In this document: in pieces, positions 34,852 to 43,092 of the stretch
Position numbering within the stretch: the first letter of the stretch is position 1
Layout of the letters: each line of letters begins with the position of its first letter
Assembly (NCBI RefSeq): GCF_026427355.1
Contig: NZ_CP102664.1
Span: 3,475,501 to 3,539,500, forward strand
Origin: Sphingobium sp. JS3065
Lineage (GTDB): Bacteria > Pseudomonadota > Alphaproteobacteria > Sphingomonadales > Sphingomonadaceae
Length of the DNA stretch: 64,000 bases
Direction of reading: 5' to 3'
Made by a program: the position numbers and the translations under genes
The notes under the pieces: generated by a model
The model's input: only the letters and a program-made list of their open reading frames with translations
Databases searched by the model: none
Told to the model about the DNA's origin: nothing

Positions 34852-35487
34852 CTACCCCCGCGCGTTGATTTCGACTTTGAGCAGGCCGAGAGAGGCCAGT
34901 TCTTTCCGCAATGTCGCTGCGTCGCGGAACAGGTGGCCGCGCATCCCCTCTGCCCGGGCGGCGAGGATATTGTCCTCCCGGTCGTCCACGAAAAGCGCCT
35001 GTTCCGCACACAGGCCGAATCGGTCGAGCGCCAGCCGGTAGATTGCCGGATCGGGCTTCACCAGCTTTTCCGCGCCGGATACGACGATGTCGCGGAAGGG
35101 TGCGAACAGCCTGGCTTCCCGTTCATGGAAGGGCGTCCAGAATTCATCGCTGAAATTGGTGATGGCGAAGAGCGGAACGCCGCCATCGTCCAGTTCGCGG
35201 ACGATGTCCGGCATGCCGTCGATCGCCGGTCCCACGCTGTCGATGAACTTTTCGCCCCAGAGACGAATCAGGCCGGCATGTTCGGGATGGCGGGCGATCA
35301 GTTCGGCGCTGGTTTCCGCGAAAGGACGGCCCTGGTCATGCTGCAAATGCCAGTCCAGCGTCACCACATCGCCGAGAAATGCGTCGAGCGCCCGATCGTC
35401 ATCGATCAGGCGCTCGTACAGAACCCGGGGGTTCCAGTGGTAGAGGACATTGCCGACGTCGAATATGACGGCGGCAACCGCAGCCAC
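34852..35487 (-). CDS. HAD-superfamily hydrolase (haloacid dehalogenase / epoxide hydrolase N-terminal type)
   Basis: A protein of about 211 residues. The four HAD motifs are visible: VIFDVGNVLYHWNP (nucleophile aspartate), AITNFSDEFW (serine/threonine position), EKLVKPDPAIYRLAL (lysine), and FVDDREDNILAA (acidic pair). The insertion of helices after motif I is the C1 cap type. I prefer the GTG at 35487; the longer frame to the ATG at 35529 would translate a non-coding intergenic repeat. Likely a phosphatase or dehalogenase acting on a small metabolite; the substrate is unknown. Confidence 0.85.
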   Translation of the reverse strand: MAAVAAVIFDVGNVLYHWNPRVLYERLIDDDRALDAFLGDVVTLDWHLQHDQGRPFAETSAELIARHPEHAGLIRLWGEKFIDSVGPAIDGMPDIVRELDDGGVPLFAITNFSDEFWTPFHEREARLFAPFRDIVVSGAEKLVKPDPAIYRLALDRFGLCAEQALFVDDREDNILAARAEGMRGHLFRDAATLRKELASLGLLKVEINARG

Positions 35488-35490
35488 TTC

Positions 35491-35545
35491 TTTTTCATCG
35501 CATCGCTTAAGCGGAAAACCGGTTCCCACTTTTCCTCGCGATGCT
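35491..35545 (-). repeat. Intergenic repeat around GGAACCGGTTTTCC
   Basis: Read on the minus strand, this holds AGCATCGCGAGG, then AAGTGGGAACCGGTTTTCCGC, then AAGCGATGCGATG: a GCATCGC/GCGATGC stem with a palindromic ACCGGT centre. The related segment at 46998-47040 keeps only the outer GCATCGCG/GCGATGC parts. Both lie next to gene ends or starts and neither is coding. Confidence 0.5.
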
Positions 35546-35549
35546 TGGA

Positions 35550-35675
35550 TCAGCCCTGGCGGGCCTTGAAGCGGCGGTTGGTCTTGTTGATGACATAGGT
35601 GCGGCCGCGACGGCGAATCACGCGGTTATCCCGGTGACGGCCCTTGAGCGACTTGAGCGAATTGCGGATCTTCAT
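35550..35675 (-). CDS. rpmJ: 50S ribosomal protein L36 (cysteine-free form)
   Basis: A 41-residue basic ribosomal protein: [19 protein letters not shown], then [21 protein letters not shown]. The zinc-ribbon cysteines and histidine of the C-plus form are absent, so it is the C-minus paralogue, which does not need zinc. This form is usual in alphaproteobacteria. It stands alone, divergent from the DUF4136 lipoprotein gene. Confidence 0.96.
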   Translation of the reverse strand: MKIRNSLKSLKGRHRDNRVIRRRGRTYVINKTNRRFKARQG

Positions 35676-35875
35676 GGAACCAGCCTCTGAATGAATCTTG
35701 CGTGATCGAAAAATCGAAGCGCTGCCCCTATGGGCGAGGCGGTCGAAAGTCAAGGGGAACTGCCCCTATATCAGCTCCGTTCATCCCCCATGCAGCAACG
35801 CCATGGGTTCAACGCTTTTAGGGGATTAGCGCCGCCGTGTCGTGTAAAGGGGCAGCATCCCCTGGAGTTCAGTCC

Positions 35876-36475
35876 ATGTTGAAAAAGATCGTCTTTCCTT
35901 CCCTGCTCGCCCTTTCGCTGAGCGCCTGCGCGACCGCCGTTCCGCCAGTGGAGGTGACGCGATTCCATATCGACAATCCGGCGCGCAGCGGGACAATCGC
36001 CATTGAGGAAATGGCCGGAAATCCCGATGTCGGGCTGGAATTCCGGACCTATGCCGCCGCTGTGGACCAGGAATTGCAGCGCGTCGGCTTCACCCGCGCC
36101 GGGGATGGGGCGAAGAGCGATTATGTCGCGCTGGTGGGCTTTCGCCGGACCTTCCGCGAACCGAACAGCTATGGCGCCAATGGCAAGCCGGTGAGCGTCG
36201 GCGTGGGCGGGGCCGTGGGCAGCGGCGGTTATTCCGGCCTGGGCGTGGGTATCGGCATCAATTTGTCGGGCAAGCCCAAGGGGCAGGTCGTCACCGAATT
36301 GCAGGTGCAGTTGCGGCGCCGCGCCGATTCGACCACCATCTGGGAAGGCCGCGCCCAGACCGAAGCGCGGGAAGGCGCTCCCGCATCGCAGCCGGGGCTG
36401 GCGGCGCAGAAGCTCGCAGCGGCGCTCATCGGGGGCTATCCGGGAGAATCGGGCCGCACTATAACCGTCAAATGA
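35876..36475 (+). CDS. DUF4136 family lipoprotein
   Basis: A 199-residue protein with a lipoprotein signal whose lipobox is LSACAT at residues about 17-22. The mature protein matches the DUF4136 pattern: VEVTRFHIDNP early, a central DYVALVGFRR strand, a glycine-rich hairpin (VGVGGAVGSGGYSGLGVGIGI) and the closing LQVQLRRRADSTTIWEGRA strand. Function is unknown; members are envelope lipoproteins. The ATG at 35876 has GGAG about nine bases upstream. Its stop overlaps the M14 peptidase ATG. Confidence 0.85.
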   Translation: MLKKIVFPSLLALSLSACATAVPPVEVTRFHIDNPARSGTIAIEEMAGNPDVGLEFRTYAAAVDQELQRVGFTRAGDGAKSDYVALVGFRRTFREPNSYGANGKPVSVGVGGAVGSGGYSGLGVGIGINLSGKPKGQVVTELQVQLRRRADSTTIWEGRAQTEAREGAPASQPGLAAQKLAAALIGGYPGESGRTITVK

Positions 36476-37602
36476 CCACATCGATCACGAGCGCTTTCGA
36501 CAGCGGCAATATTCGCCTTATTTCCCTTGACGATAGCCCTTCCGGCGTCCGCGCCGAGCTGGAGATCGTCAAGGACCGGCAGAGCGACTTCTACCAATGG
36601 TTCCACTTCCGCGTGGCGGGCGTGGCCGGGCGAGAGGTCGAACTGGCGATCACCAATTGCGGCACGTCGGCCTATCCCGATGGTTGGCCGGGTTATAAGG
36701 CGCGCTATAGCGAGGATCGGGAGAACTGGCTGCTGGCGGACACCGGCTATGCCGACGGCACGCTGACGATTCGCCTGGCGCCGGGCGCCAATGCGGTGTG
36801 GGTGGCCTATTTCGCGCCCTATTCGATGGAGCGGCATCATGATCTGGTCGCCTGGGCGGCGTCCCAGCCGGGGGTGGAGCATCGCGAACTGGGGCTGACG
36901 CTGGACAAGCAGCCGCTGGACCTGCTGGTCGTGGGCGAGGGGCCGAAGAAGGTCTGGCTCTATGCCCGCCAGCATCCGGGCGAGAGCATGGCCGAATGGT
37001 GGATGGAAGGCGCGCTGGAGCGGCTGTGCGACGAGGAGGACGCCGTGGCGCGCCTGCTGCGGAAGAAGGCGACCTTCTACATCGTGCCGAATATGAACCC
37101 GGACGGCAGCCGCCGCGGCCATTTGCGGACCAATGCGGCGGGGATCAACCTCAACCGCGAATGGCATGAACCATCGATGGAGAAGAGTCCGGAGGTTTTC
37201 CTGGTGCGCGGGGCGATGGATGAGGCCGGGGTCGACTTCGCCATGGACGTGCATGGCGATGAGGCGATCGCCGCCGTGTTCCTGGCCGGGTTCGAGGGGA
37301 TTCCCTCGATCACCGAGCGGCAGTTGGAATTATATCGCCGTTATCGTGACACGCTCGCCGCCCGGACGCCCGATTTCCAGATGAGGAAGGGCTATCCCAC
37401 TGCGCCGGAGGGCAAGGCGAACCTGTCCATGTCCACCAACCAGTTGGCCGAGCGGTTCGGCGCGGTGGCGATGACGCTGGAAATGCCGTTCAAGGATAAT
37501 GACGACCTGCCCGACGCCGATTTCGGCTGGTCGCCGGCGCGGTCTGCTCAACTGGCCAAGGATTGCCTGGGCGTGCTGGCGGAGATGATCGGCGAAATCT
37601 GA
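36472..37602 (+). CDS. M14 family zinc carboxypeptidase (cytosolic-type, with M14_N domain)
   Basis: A 376-residue protein resembling cytosolic carboxypeptidases. The N-terminal 120 residues form the beta-sandwich M14_N domain. The zinc site follows as QHPGESMAEWW near residue 165 (H and E) with a later histidine in AMDVHGDEA near residue 257. NMNPDGSRRGHLRTNAAGINLNREW carries the substrate arginine region, and the late TLEMPF supplies the catalytic glutamate. No signal peptide is visible. Substrate is unknown; relatives trim peptide C-termini or glutamate tails. It is coupled to the DUF4136 gene by an ATGA overlap, which is an odd pairing. Confidence 0.88.
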   Translation: MTTSITSAFDSGNIRLISLDDSPSGVRAELEIVKDRQSDFYQWFHFRVAGVAGREVELAITNCGTSAYPDGWPGYKARYSEDRENWLLADTGYADGTLTIRLAPGANAVWVAYFAPYSMERHHDLVAWAASQPGVEHRELGLTLDKQPLDLLVVGEGPKKVWLYARQHPGESMAEWWMEGALERLCDEEDAVARLLRKKATFYIVPNMNPDGSRRGHLRTNAAGINLNREWHEPSMEKSPEVFLVRGAMDEAGVDFAMDVHGDEAIAAVFLAGFEGIPSITERQLELYRRYRDTLAARTPDFQMRKGYPTAPEGKANLSMSTNQLAERFGAVAMTLEMPFKDNDDLPDADFGWSPARSAQLAKDCLGVLAEMIGEI

Positions 37603-37627
37603 TCGTCTTGTGAATCTGGATCGGCTC

Positions 37628-37732
37628 TAGAGCGGTTCTCGATCCGATTGAATCAGATCGACCGCTCTATTCCTTTGTTTTACCGCGATTTCTTAAACAT
37701 CAGATGATGCCATCTGCCTGGAAATCGCTCTA
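37628..37732 (+). mobile_element. MITE-like double-hairpin element, copy 3
   Basis: A 101-base core between TA dinucleotides, in the same orientation as copies 1 and 2, with five substitutions against copy 1. Its right-hand TA plus the following G supply the TAG stop codon of the DUF4112 gene read on the opposite strand. It begins 25 bases after the M14 peptidase stop, so it occupies the whole convergent gap. Confidence 0.85.
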
Positions 37733-38155
37733 GCCCTCGATGATCACCGTCGAGGGATGATGCCGGTCCAGATGCTTGCGGATGATCCGCAGATTCTTCG
37801 TATTGGACTTGTAGAAAAAGTCGAAAATATCCCCGGCGAAGGGAATGGCGCCGATCAGCGTATCGAAGCCGACATTGGCCGCCATGCGGGTGAGTTGCCA
37901 TTTCGACATGCCCAGATTCCGTGCTTCCCACACCATCCACGCGCCCACCGCCGCCGTGGCGAAATCGCCCACCACCGGGATAAGGCCGACAAGGCTGTCC
38001 AGGCCGACGCGCCGGTTGGTGCCGGGCAGGACGAACAGCCCCTCCAGCAACGCCTCCATCGCCTCGATCCGCTTGCGCACCGAAGCCGGATCGCGGCCGA
38101 ATCCCGGCATGTCGCGCATGATCCGGTCGAACTGGTCCTGGGAAATCGCCATCAT
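37730..38155 (-). CDS. DUF4112 family membrane protein, stop codon provided by a repeat element
   Basis: A 141-residue protein with the DUF4112 layout: a charged start, GLDSLVGLIPVVGDFATAAVGAWMV (first membrane segment), then AANVGFDTLIGAIPFAGDIFDFFYKSN and KNLRIIRKHLDR. Function is unknown. Its TAG stop consists of the terminal TA of element copy 3 plus the adjoining base, so the element lies at the very end of the gene and may have removed or replaced a short C-terminal tail. An 18-base gap separates it from the solute-binding gene upstream. Confidence 0.85.
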   Translation of the reverse strand: MMAISQDQFDRIMRDMPGFGRDPASVRKRIEAMEALLEGLFVLPGTNRRVGLDSLVGLIPVVGDFATAAVGAWMVWEARNLGMSKWQLTRMAANVGFDTLIGAIPFAGDIFDFFYKSNTKNLRIIRKHLDRHHPSTVIIEG

Positions 38156-38172
38156 CTGTCCTCCAACACAGC

Positions 38173-39663
38173 CTAATTGGTGCTGCTGAACAGATGGTTC
38201 AATGGGTGCCGCGCGCGTGGCGACGGCATGAAGCCGGTCAGCCGCCGCGCCACCAGCGACCAGCGCACCGGCGATCCCAGGGCGATATAACCGTTATGCG
38301 CCTGCATCAGCGCCACCGCCTGCGCCACCCGCGCCATGCGTTCGTCCAGGCTGTTGGAAAGGCTTGCCGCCTGCAACTGCGCCTCGGCCTGCGGGGAGCA
38401 ATGCACTTTCCGCGCGCAGCCGATCCGCCCCAGATACCAGAGCGCGCTGTCATAGGCCGCGACCTCGTCCACCAGCCGCAGGTCGGCGTCGGCCTTCATG
38501 TCGACCCGCTCCACCGACAGGCCGATCATGCTGAGGTCATGCCGCACCAGCCCGAACAGCAGCGTCGCGCCTGGCCCCTTCGGCAACGCCACGCGCAGCA
38601 CCGGCGGATCGCCATGCTCGCTGCGCCAGCGTTTCATGACGGCCTGCCCCTGCGCCCGGCGATCCTCCAGCGACAGCCCCGTCCAGTCCGGCGCCGCGGG
38701 GGGTGCCGGCAGGTCGATCTGCCCCGGCACGATCTGCTCCGTCGTGGCCCATCCGCCGACGGGGAACATGGTGGGGAGCTGGCTGCGGTCGATGGCCATG
38801 TTGATCGCCCGCCGCACGCCGTCATCGTCCAGCAGCTTGCCGGTACCAGTCACCGCCAGCCCCAGCAGCCCCTGCACCGGATCGATCCGCACATCGTCCC
38901 GGTCGACCCCGGCGGGCACCAGCAGCGGCAGGTCGGCAAAGCGCCCGCCCAGCACCAGCGCGGATTTCCCCTGCTGGAAACGGGTGATGGCCAGCGCCGC
39001 CCGCTCCGCCCGGACGATCCGGGTCTGCCAGGCGGGCACCGGCAATTCGTCGCCGGACTCGTTCGTCGCCCGCTCCACCGGCGTCAGCACCAGCGCCTTG
39101 CCCCGCGCGGCGCGCCGATAAGGGCCTGTGCCGCCGTCGCGGGACAGGATCGCCATTTGCGGCTGGGCCAGCATTTGCAGCACATAGGGGCGCGGCGCGG
39201 CGAGGCGGATCTCGATCACTTCGCCGGTCATCGCCACGACATCCTGCACCGCGTCGAGCGGCCCGGCGGGGTCCAGCCGCCGCAGCGCCTCTATCCGCGC
39301 CATCAGCAGCCGCCCGACATCCTTCGCCATGACCTTCCTACCGTCCGGCCAGAAGGCGCGGCGCAGGCGGAAGATATAGCTGCGCCCTTCATCCTCGACG
39401 ATCCAGCGCTGGGCCAGGGCGGGCAATATCTCTCCGCTGGCGTCGAACGCCACCAGCCCCTGCGCGGTGGTTTCCAGGAACAGTTTCGCTCCCGGATCGG
39501 GCAGGTTTTCCAGCGGCTTGGCGAAATCGGCGGGGTCGCCCACGACACTGACCGTCACCGTCCCGCTGCCTTCGTCCGAGCAGCCGGTCAGCATCGCCGC
39601 CATCAGGGCGGCCCCGCCAAGGGTCAGGCAGGCAAGGGGCAGGCGGGGGCGGCGGGACATCAT
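38173..39663 (-). CDS. ABC transporter solute-binding lipoprotein, family 5 (peptide/oligopeptide type)
   Basis: A 496-residue lipoprotein with a lipobox in AAMLTGCSD near residue 28. It matches SBP_bac_5: an early TTAQGLVAFDASGEILPALAQRW, then RSYIFRLRRAFWPDGRKVMAKDV, the hallmark region of family 5, and a later NMAIDRSQL helix. The protein is divergent, low in the usual central motifs, and no permease or ATPase genes lie nearby. It may therefore be an orphan binding protein, or serve a transporter encoded elsewhere. Peptide or opine ligands are inferred from the family. Confidence 0.85.
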   Translation of the reverse strand: MMSRRPRLPLACLTLGGAALMAAMLTGCSDEGSGTVTVSVVGDPADFAKPLENLPDPGAKLFLETTAQGLVAFDASGEILPALAQRWIVEDEGRSYIFRLRRAFWPDGRKVMAKDVGRLLMARIEALRRLDPAGPLDAVQDVVAMTGEVIEIRLAAPRPYVLQMLAQPQMAILSRDGGTGPYRRAARGKALVLTPVERATNESGDELPVPAWQTRIVRAERAALAITRFQQGKSALVLGGRFADLPLLVPAGVDRDDVRIDPVQGLLGLAVTGTGKLLDDDGVRRAINMAIDRSQLPTMFPVGGWATTEQIVPGQIDLPAPPAAPDWTGLSLEDRRAQGQAVMKRWRSEHGDPPVLRVALPKGPGATLLFGLVRHDLSMIGLSVERVDMKADADLRLVDEVAAYDSALWYLGRIGCARKVHCSPQAEAQLQAASLSNSLDERMARVAQAVALMQAHNGYIALGSPVRWSLVARRLTGFMPSPRARHPLNHLFSSTN

Positions 39664-39845
39664 GTCCCGAAAGCCTTAACCCGCAACCGCGCCCGCGCCA
39701 ACCGCCATGGCATGGTTTCGCGCGTGGACGAAAAGAGTGCGCGCAGGATTAAGATTATCTTCCCGAATGTCCCATAGCGGCACAATATTTTGTTAACCAT
39801 GACTCTGCATTGGTCGATGGGGCGCTCCCGGCTATATCCTTCGAT

Positions 39846-40784
39846 ATGCGTCTCTTCTCCACCATCCTGCTCGTGTCCGCCGCCGTGACGGCAACCGCGC
39901 TGGCGCAGGGCGTGACGTCGCCCTTCACCGTGGCGGAAAGCGGACGGAGCTATGCGACGCTGAGCGATGCGATCAACGCCATCGGCAATGGTCGCGGCAC
40001 CGTTCTGGTGGCGCCGGGCAGATACGCCCAATGCGCGGTGCAGCAGGGCGGCGACGTCACCATCCGCGCGCAGAAGCCGGGCACCGCGATCCTGGACGGC
40101 GTGGCCTGCGAGCAGAAGGCGGCGCTGGTCCTGCGCGGACGGTCCAGCACGGTCGACGGCCTGATCTTCCAGAATCTGCGCGTGCCCGACGGCAATGGCG
40201 CGGGCATCAGGCTGGAAAGCGGCGATCTGACCGTCAGCAACAGCCTGTTCCGCGACAGCGAGGAAGGCATATTGACGGGCGACGCCCCCGGCAACGCCAT
40301 CAGCATCGACAAATCGACCTTCCGCCATCTGGGCCGGTGCGACCGCGACCTTGCCTGCGCGCACGGCGTTTATGTGGGCCGCTATGGCAGCCTGACCGTC
40401 ACCCGTTCGCGTTTCGACCAGGGGGATGGCGGTCATTATCTGAAGACCCGCACGCCGCGCGTCACCATCACCGACAATAGTTTCGACGACAGCGCGGGCC
40501 GCCTCACCAACTATATGATCGACCTGTCCAACGGGGCGAGCGGCACGATCAGCGGCAATGAAATGGTGCAGGGCCGGGACAAGGACAATTACAGCGCCTT
40601 CATCACCGTCGCGCCGGAGGGACGGGAACAGGACAGCGCACATCTCTCCATCGTAAACAACAGCGCCTCCTTCGTGCCGGGGTTGCAGCGCAGCAGCAGC
40701 TTCGTCGCCAACTTCACCGGCGACGCGGTGAAGATCGGGCCGAACCGGCTCGCCAGCGGGATCAGGATCACCGACCGGCGTTGA
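39846..40784 (+). CDS. Secreted right-handed beta-helix protein
   Basis: A 312-residue protein with a typical signal peptide (FSTILLVSAAVTATALAQG). The rest consists of repeated beta-helix coils with patterns such as GTVLVAPGRYAQCAV, STVDGLIFQNLRVPD, GDLTVSNSLFRDSEEGIL and SLTVTRSRFDQGDGGHYLK, as in pectate-lyase-like or Pbh1 proteins. Such folds bind or cut polysaccharides. No catalytic set is obvious. It is divergent from the solute-binding gene, with a 182-base gap. Confidence 0.85.
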   Translation: MRLFSTILLVSAAVTATALAQGVTSPFTVAESGRSYATLSDAINAIGNGRGTVLVAPGRYAQCAVQQGGDVTIRAQKPGTAILDGVACEQKAALVLRGRSSTVDGLIFQNLRVPDGNGAGIRLESGDLTVSNSLFRDSEEGILTGDAPGNAISIDKSTFRHLGRCDRDLACAHGVYVGRYGSLTVTRSRFDQGDGGHYLKTRTPRVTITDNSFDDSAGRLTNYMIDLSNGASGTISGNEMVQGRDKDNYSAFITVAPEGREQDSAHLSIVNNSASFVPGLQRSSSFVANFTGDAVKIGPNRLASGIRITDRR

Positions 40785-40814
40785 CCGCTTGCGCGGCGGC
40801 GCCGTCCGTCCGAT

Positions 40815-41027
40815 ATGCGGTCTATGCGCACCACCTATAATTCGGCCACCGTCCGCCTTTATCATCTGAGCGACGCCGATGGCGGCGGGGCCGCGACCAC
40901 CCTGTTCTACGGTTCGCTGAGCGAAGCCATGGCGATTGCGGAGCGGCAGCCGCAGGATGTGCAGGACGGCCTGTTCCTCGCCACCGACAATGATGTGGTG
41001 GCCTATCTGGATTTGCTGGAGGGATGA
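40815..41027 (+). CDS. Conserved-looking 70-residue protein of unknown function
   Basis: A small, compositionally normal protein: it opens [20 protein letters not shown] and ends [20 protein letters not shown]. The pattern of hydrophobic and polar residues suggests a compact alpha/beta domain with strands at RLYHLS and LFLATDND. Either ATG at 40815 or ATG at 40824 may be used. I do not recognise the family. It sits 30 bases after the beta-helix gene and before clpS. Confidence 0.6.
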   Translation: MRSMRTTYNSATVRLYHLSDADGGGAATTLFYGSLSEAMAIAERQPQDVQDGLFLATDNDVVAYLDLLEG

Positions 41028-41124
41028 TTCCGGCGCCTATCCTGGCCCGGCCTGGCGGAACCATGGTTTACGCCCTGCCCGACCCCTTGCCATGAACGGG
41101 AGAATCGCCATATCCTCCCGCATC

Positions 41125-41499
41125 ATGACCAATATTTCGACATCGGCATATCCCGCGATGATGGCGGGCAGGGATCAGGACGACCAGGGCGATGGGCCGG
41201 GCGGACCCAATGTCGGCATCGCCACGCGCACCCGCGCCCGGACGAAAAAGCCCTCGCTCTACAAGGTGCTGATGCTGAACGACGATTATACGCCGATGGA
41301 ATTCGTCGTCCATGTCCTCCAGCAATTCTTCCGCATGGACATGGAGGAGGCGACCCGCGTGATGCTGCACGTCCACCAGCGCGGCGTCGGCGTCTGCGGC
41401 ATCTTCAGCTATGAGGTGGCGGAGACCAAGGTGAACCAGGTGATGGACTTCGCCCGGCAGAATCAGCATCCGCTCCAGTGCACGCTGGAAAAGGCCTGA
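41125..41499 (+). CDS. clpS: ATP-dependent Clp protease adaptor ClpS
   Basis: Delivers N-end-rule substrates to ClpAP. The N-terminal tail is variable and acidic/glycine-rich, then the ClpS core starts at [24 protein letters not shown], with the acidic substrate-pocket residues (NDDYTPM) intact. It continues with [33 protein letters not shown], all as in the family. I chose the ATG at 41125; a start at 41092 would add 11 residues, and ATGs at 41158 or 41161 would shorten it. No clpA lies in the window. Confidence 0.95.
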   Translation: MTNISTSAYPAMMAGRDQDDQGDGPGGPNVGIATRTRARTKKPSLYKVLMLNDDYTPMEFVVHVLQQFFRMDMEEATRVMLHVHQRGVGVCGIFSYEVAETKVNQVMDFARQNQHPLQCTLEKA

Positions 41500-41583
41500 C
41501 GGATTATTCTCCCCTTGCATGACGCGGGGGAGCAAAATGGCAATCCTGTTCCCCACGCCACCCAACCACGCTAACATCCTCCC

Positions 41584-43092
41584 GTGACAAGGGAGACGGA
41601 ACCAGCCGACTATGACCTCGCCGTGATCGGCGGCGGCGTCAATGGCTGCGGCGTCGCCCGCGATGCCGCCGGGCGCGGGGCCAGGGTGCTGTTGCTGGAA
41701 CGCGGCGATCTGGCGCAGGGCACGTCCTCCGCCTCCACCAAGCTGATCCATGGCGGGCTGCGCTATCTGGAGCATCGCGAATTCGGCCTGGTGCGCGAAT
41801 CGCTGGCCGAACGCGAGCGGCTCTGGGCGATCGCGCCGCACATCATCCATCCGCTGCGCTTCGTGCTGCCCTGGGTGCCGGGCTTGCGGCCCCGCTGGCT
41901 GCTGCGCCTGGGCCTGTTCGTCTACGACCATATTGGCGGCCGCCGCGCCTTGCCAGCGACGGAGGGGGTCGACCTGCGCCGCCATCCCGCCGGACGACCG
42001 CTGAAAACAGGCTTCGGCAAGGCCTATATTTACTCGGACGGATGGGTGGACGATGCGCGCCTCGTCATCCTGAACGCCCGTGACGCCGCCGACCGGGGCG
42101 CCGATATCCGCACCCGGACCGAAGTGCTGCATCTGGAACGGGAAAATGGCGGCTGGACGATTCATGCGCAGGGGCCGGACGGTCCGGCGGCGCGTTTCCG
42201 GGCAAGGGCGGTGGTCAACGCAGCCGGGCCGCGGGTCCTGGACCTGCTCCATCGCGCCCATGGCGACACGACGCGCCACATGCGGCTGGTGCGCGGATCG
42301 CATATCGTCGTGCCGCGCCTGTTCGACCATGGCTTCGCCTATTTCTTCCAACTGCCCGATGGCCGGATTTTTTTCGCTCTGCCCTATGAGCGGGACTTCA
42401 CCCTGATCGGCACGACCGACCGCGATCATACCGGGCCGGTCGACGATGTGCGTCCGGAGCCGGAGGAAATCGCCTATCTGTGCGACGGGGCCAATCGCTA
42501 TTTCCGCAAGGCCATCGCGCCGCGGGATGTGCTGTGGTCCTATGCCGGGGTGCGCCCGTTGATCGACGACGGCTCCGCCAGGCCGGAGGCGGCGACACGG
42601 GGCTACCGGCTGGAGCTGGACGCGCCGCAGGGCGAGGCGCCGCTGCTCAGCCTGTTCGGCGGCAAGATCACCACCTATCGTCATCTCGCCGCTGAAGCGG
42701 TGGCGATGCTGAAACCCTTTCTCCCCAGCCTGTCGGGCAGCGACTGGACCGCGAAGGCGCCGTTGCCGGGCGGCGATTTCCCGATGCAGGGGCGCGATCG
42801 ACTCATCGCCGATCTGGGCTGCGACTATCCCTTTCTGGACTTTGCGTCGGTGCAGCGCATCGCCTGCGCCTACGGCACCCGCGCCTGGGACTGGCTGGGC
42901 GGGGCGCAGGACAGGGACGGGTTGGGGACTTATTTCGGCCATGGCCTGACGGAGGCGGAGTTGCGCTATCTGGTGGAGCGGGAATGGGCGATGACCGCCG
43001 ACGATATATTGTGGCGCCGGACCAAGCTGGGCCTGCGCCTGGACGCGCAGCAGAAAGCGCGGGTCGAGCGATGGCTGGGGGAAAGGGCATGA
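41584..43092 (+). CDS. glpD: Glycerol-3-phosphate dehydrogenase (FAD, aerobic)
   Basis: Membrane-associated flavoenzyme passing electrons from glycerol-3-phosphate to quinone. The 502-residue protein opens with a Rossmann motif (DLAVIGGGVNGCGVARDAAGRG) and the family signature STKLIHGGLRYLEH near residue 50. Later markers are LIGTTDRDHTG near residue 275 and SLFGGKITTYRHLAAEA near residue 355. It starts with GTG at 41584, has no strong ribosome site, and overlaps glpK by an ATGA. No glpR or glpF is adjacent. Confidence 0.96.
   Translation: MTRETEPADYDLAVIGGGVNGCGVARDAAGRGARVLLLERGDLAQGTSSASTKLIHGGLRYLEHREFGLVRESLAERERLWAIAPHIIHPLRFVLPWVPGLRPRWLLRLGLFVYDHIGGRRALPATEGVDLRRHPAGRPLKTGFGKAYIYSDGWVDDARLVILNARDAADRGADIRTRTEVLHLERENGGWTIHAQGPDGPAARFRARAVVNAAGPRVLDLLHRAHGDTTRHMRLVRGSHIVVPRLFDHGFAYFFQLPDGRIFFALPYERDFTLIGTTDRDHTGPVDDVRPEPEEIAYLCDGANRYFRKAIAPRDVLWSYAGVRPLIDDGSARPEAATRGYRLELDAPQGEAPLLSLFGGKITTYRHLAAEAVAMLKPFLPSLSGSDWTAKAPLPGGDFPMQGRDRLIADLGCDYPFLDFASVQRIACAYGTRAWDWLGGAQDRDGLGTYFGHGLTEAELRYLVEREWAMTADDILWRRTKLGLRLDAQQKARVERWLGERA

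Noticed and set aside
38194..39777. A 527-codon open frame on the plus strand
   Set aside because: Antisense to the solute-binding protein gene; histidine/arginine/glutamine-rich shadow composition.
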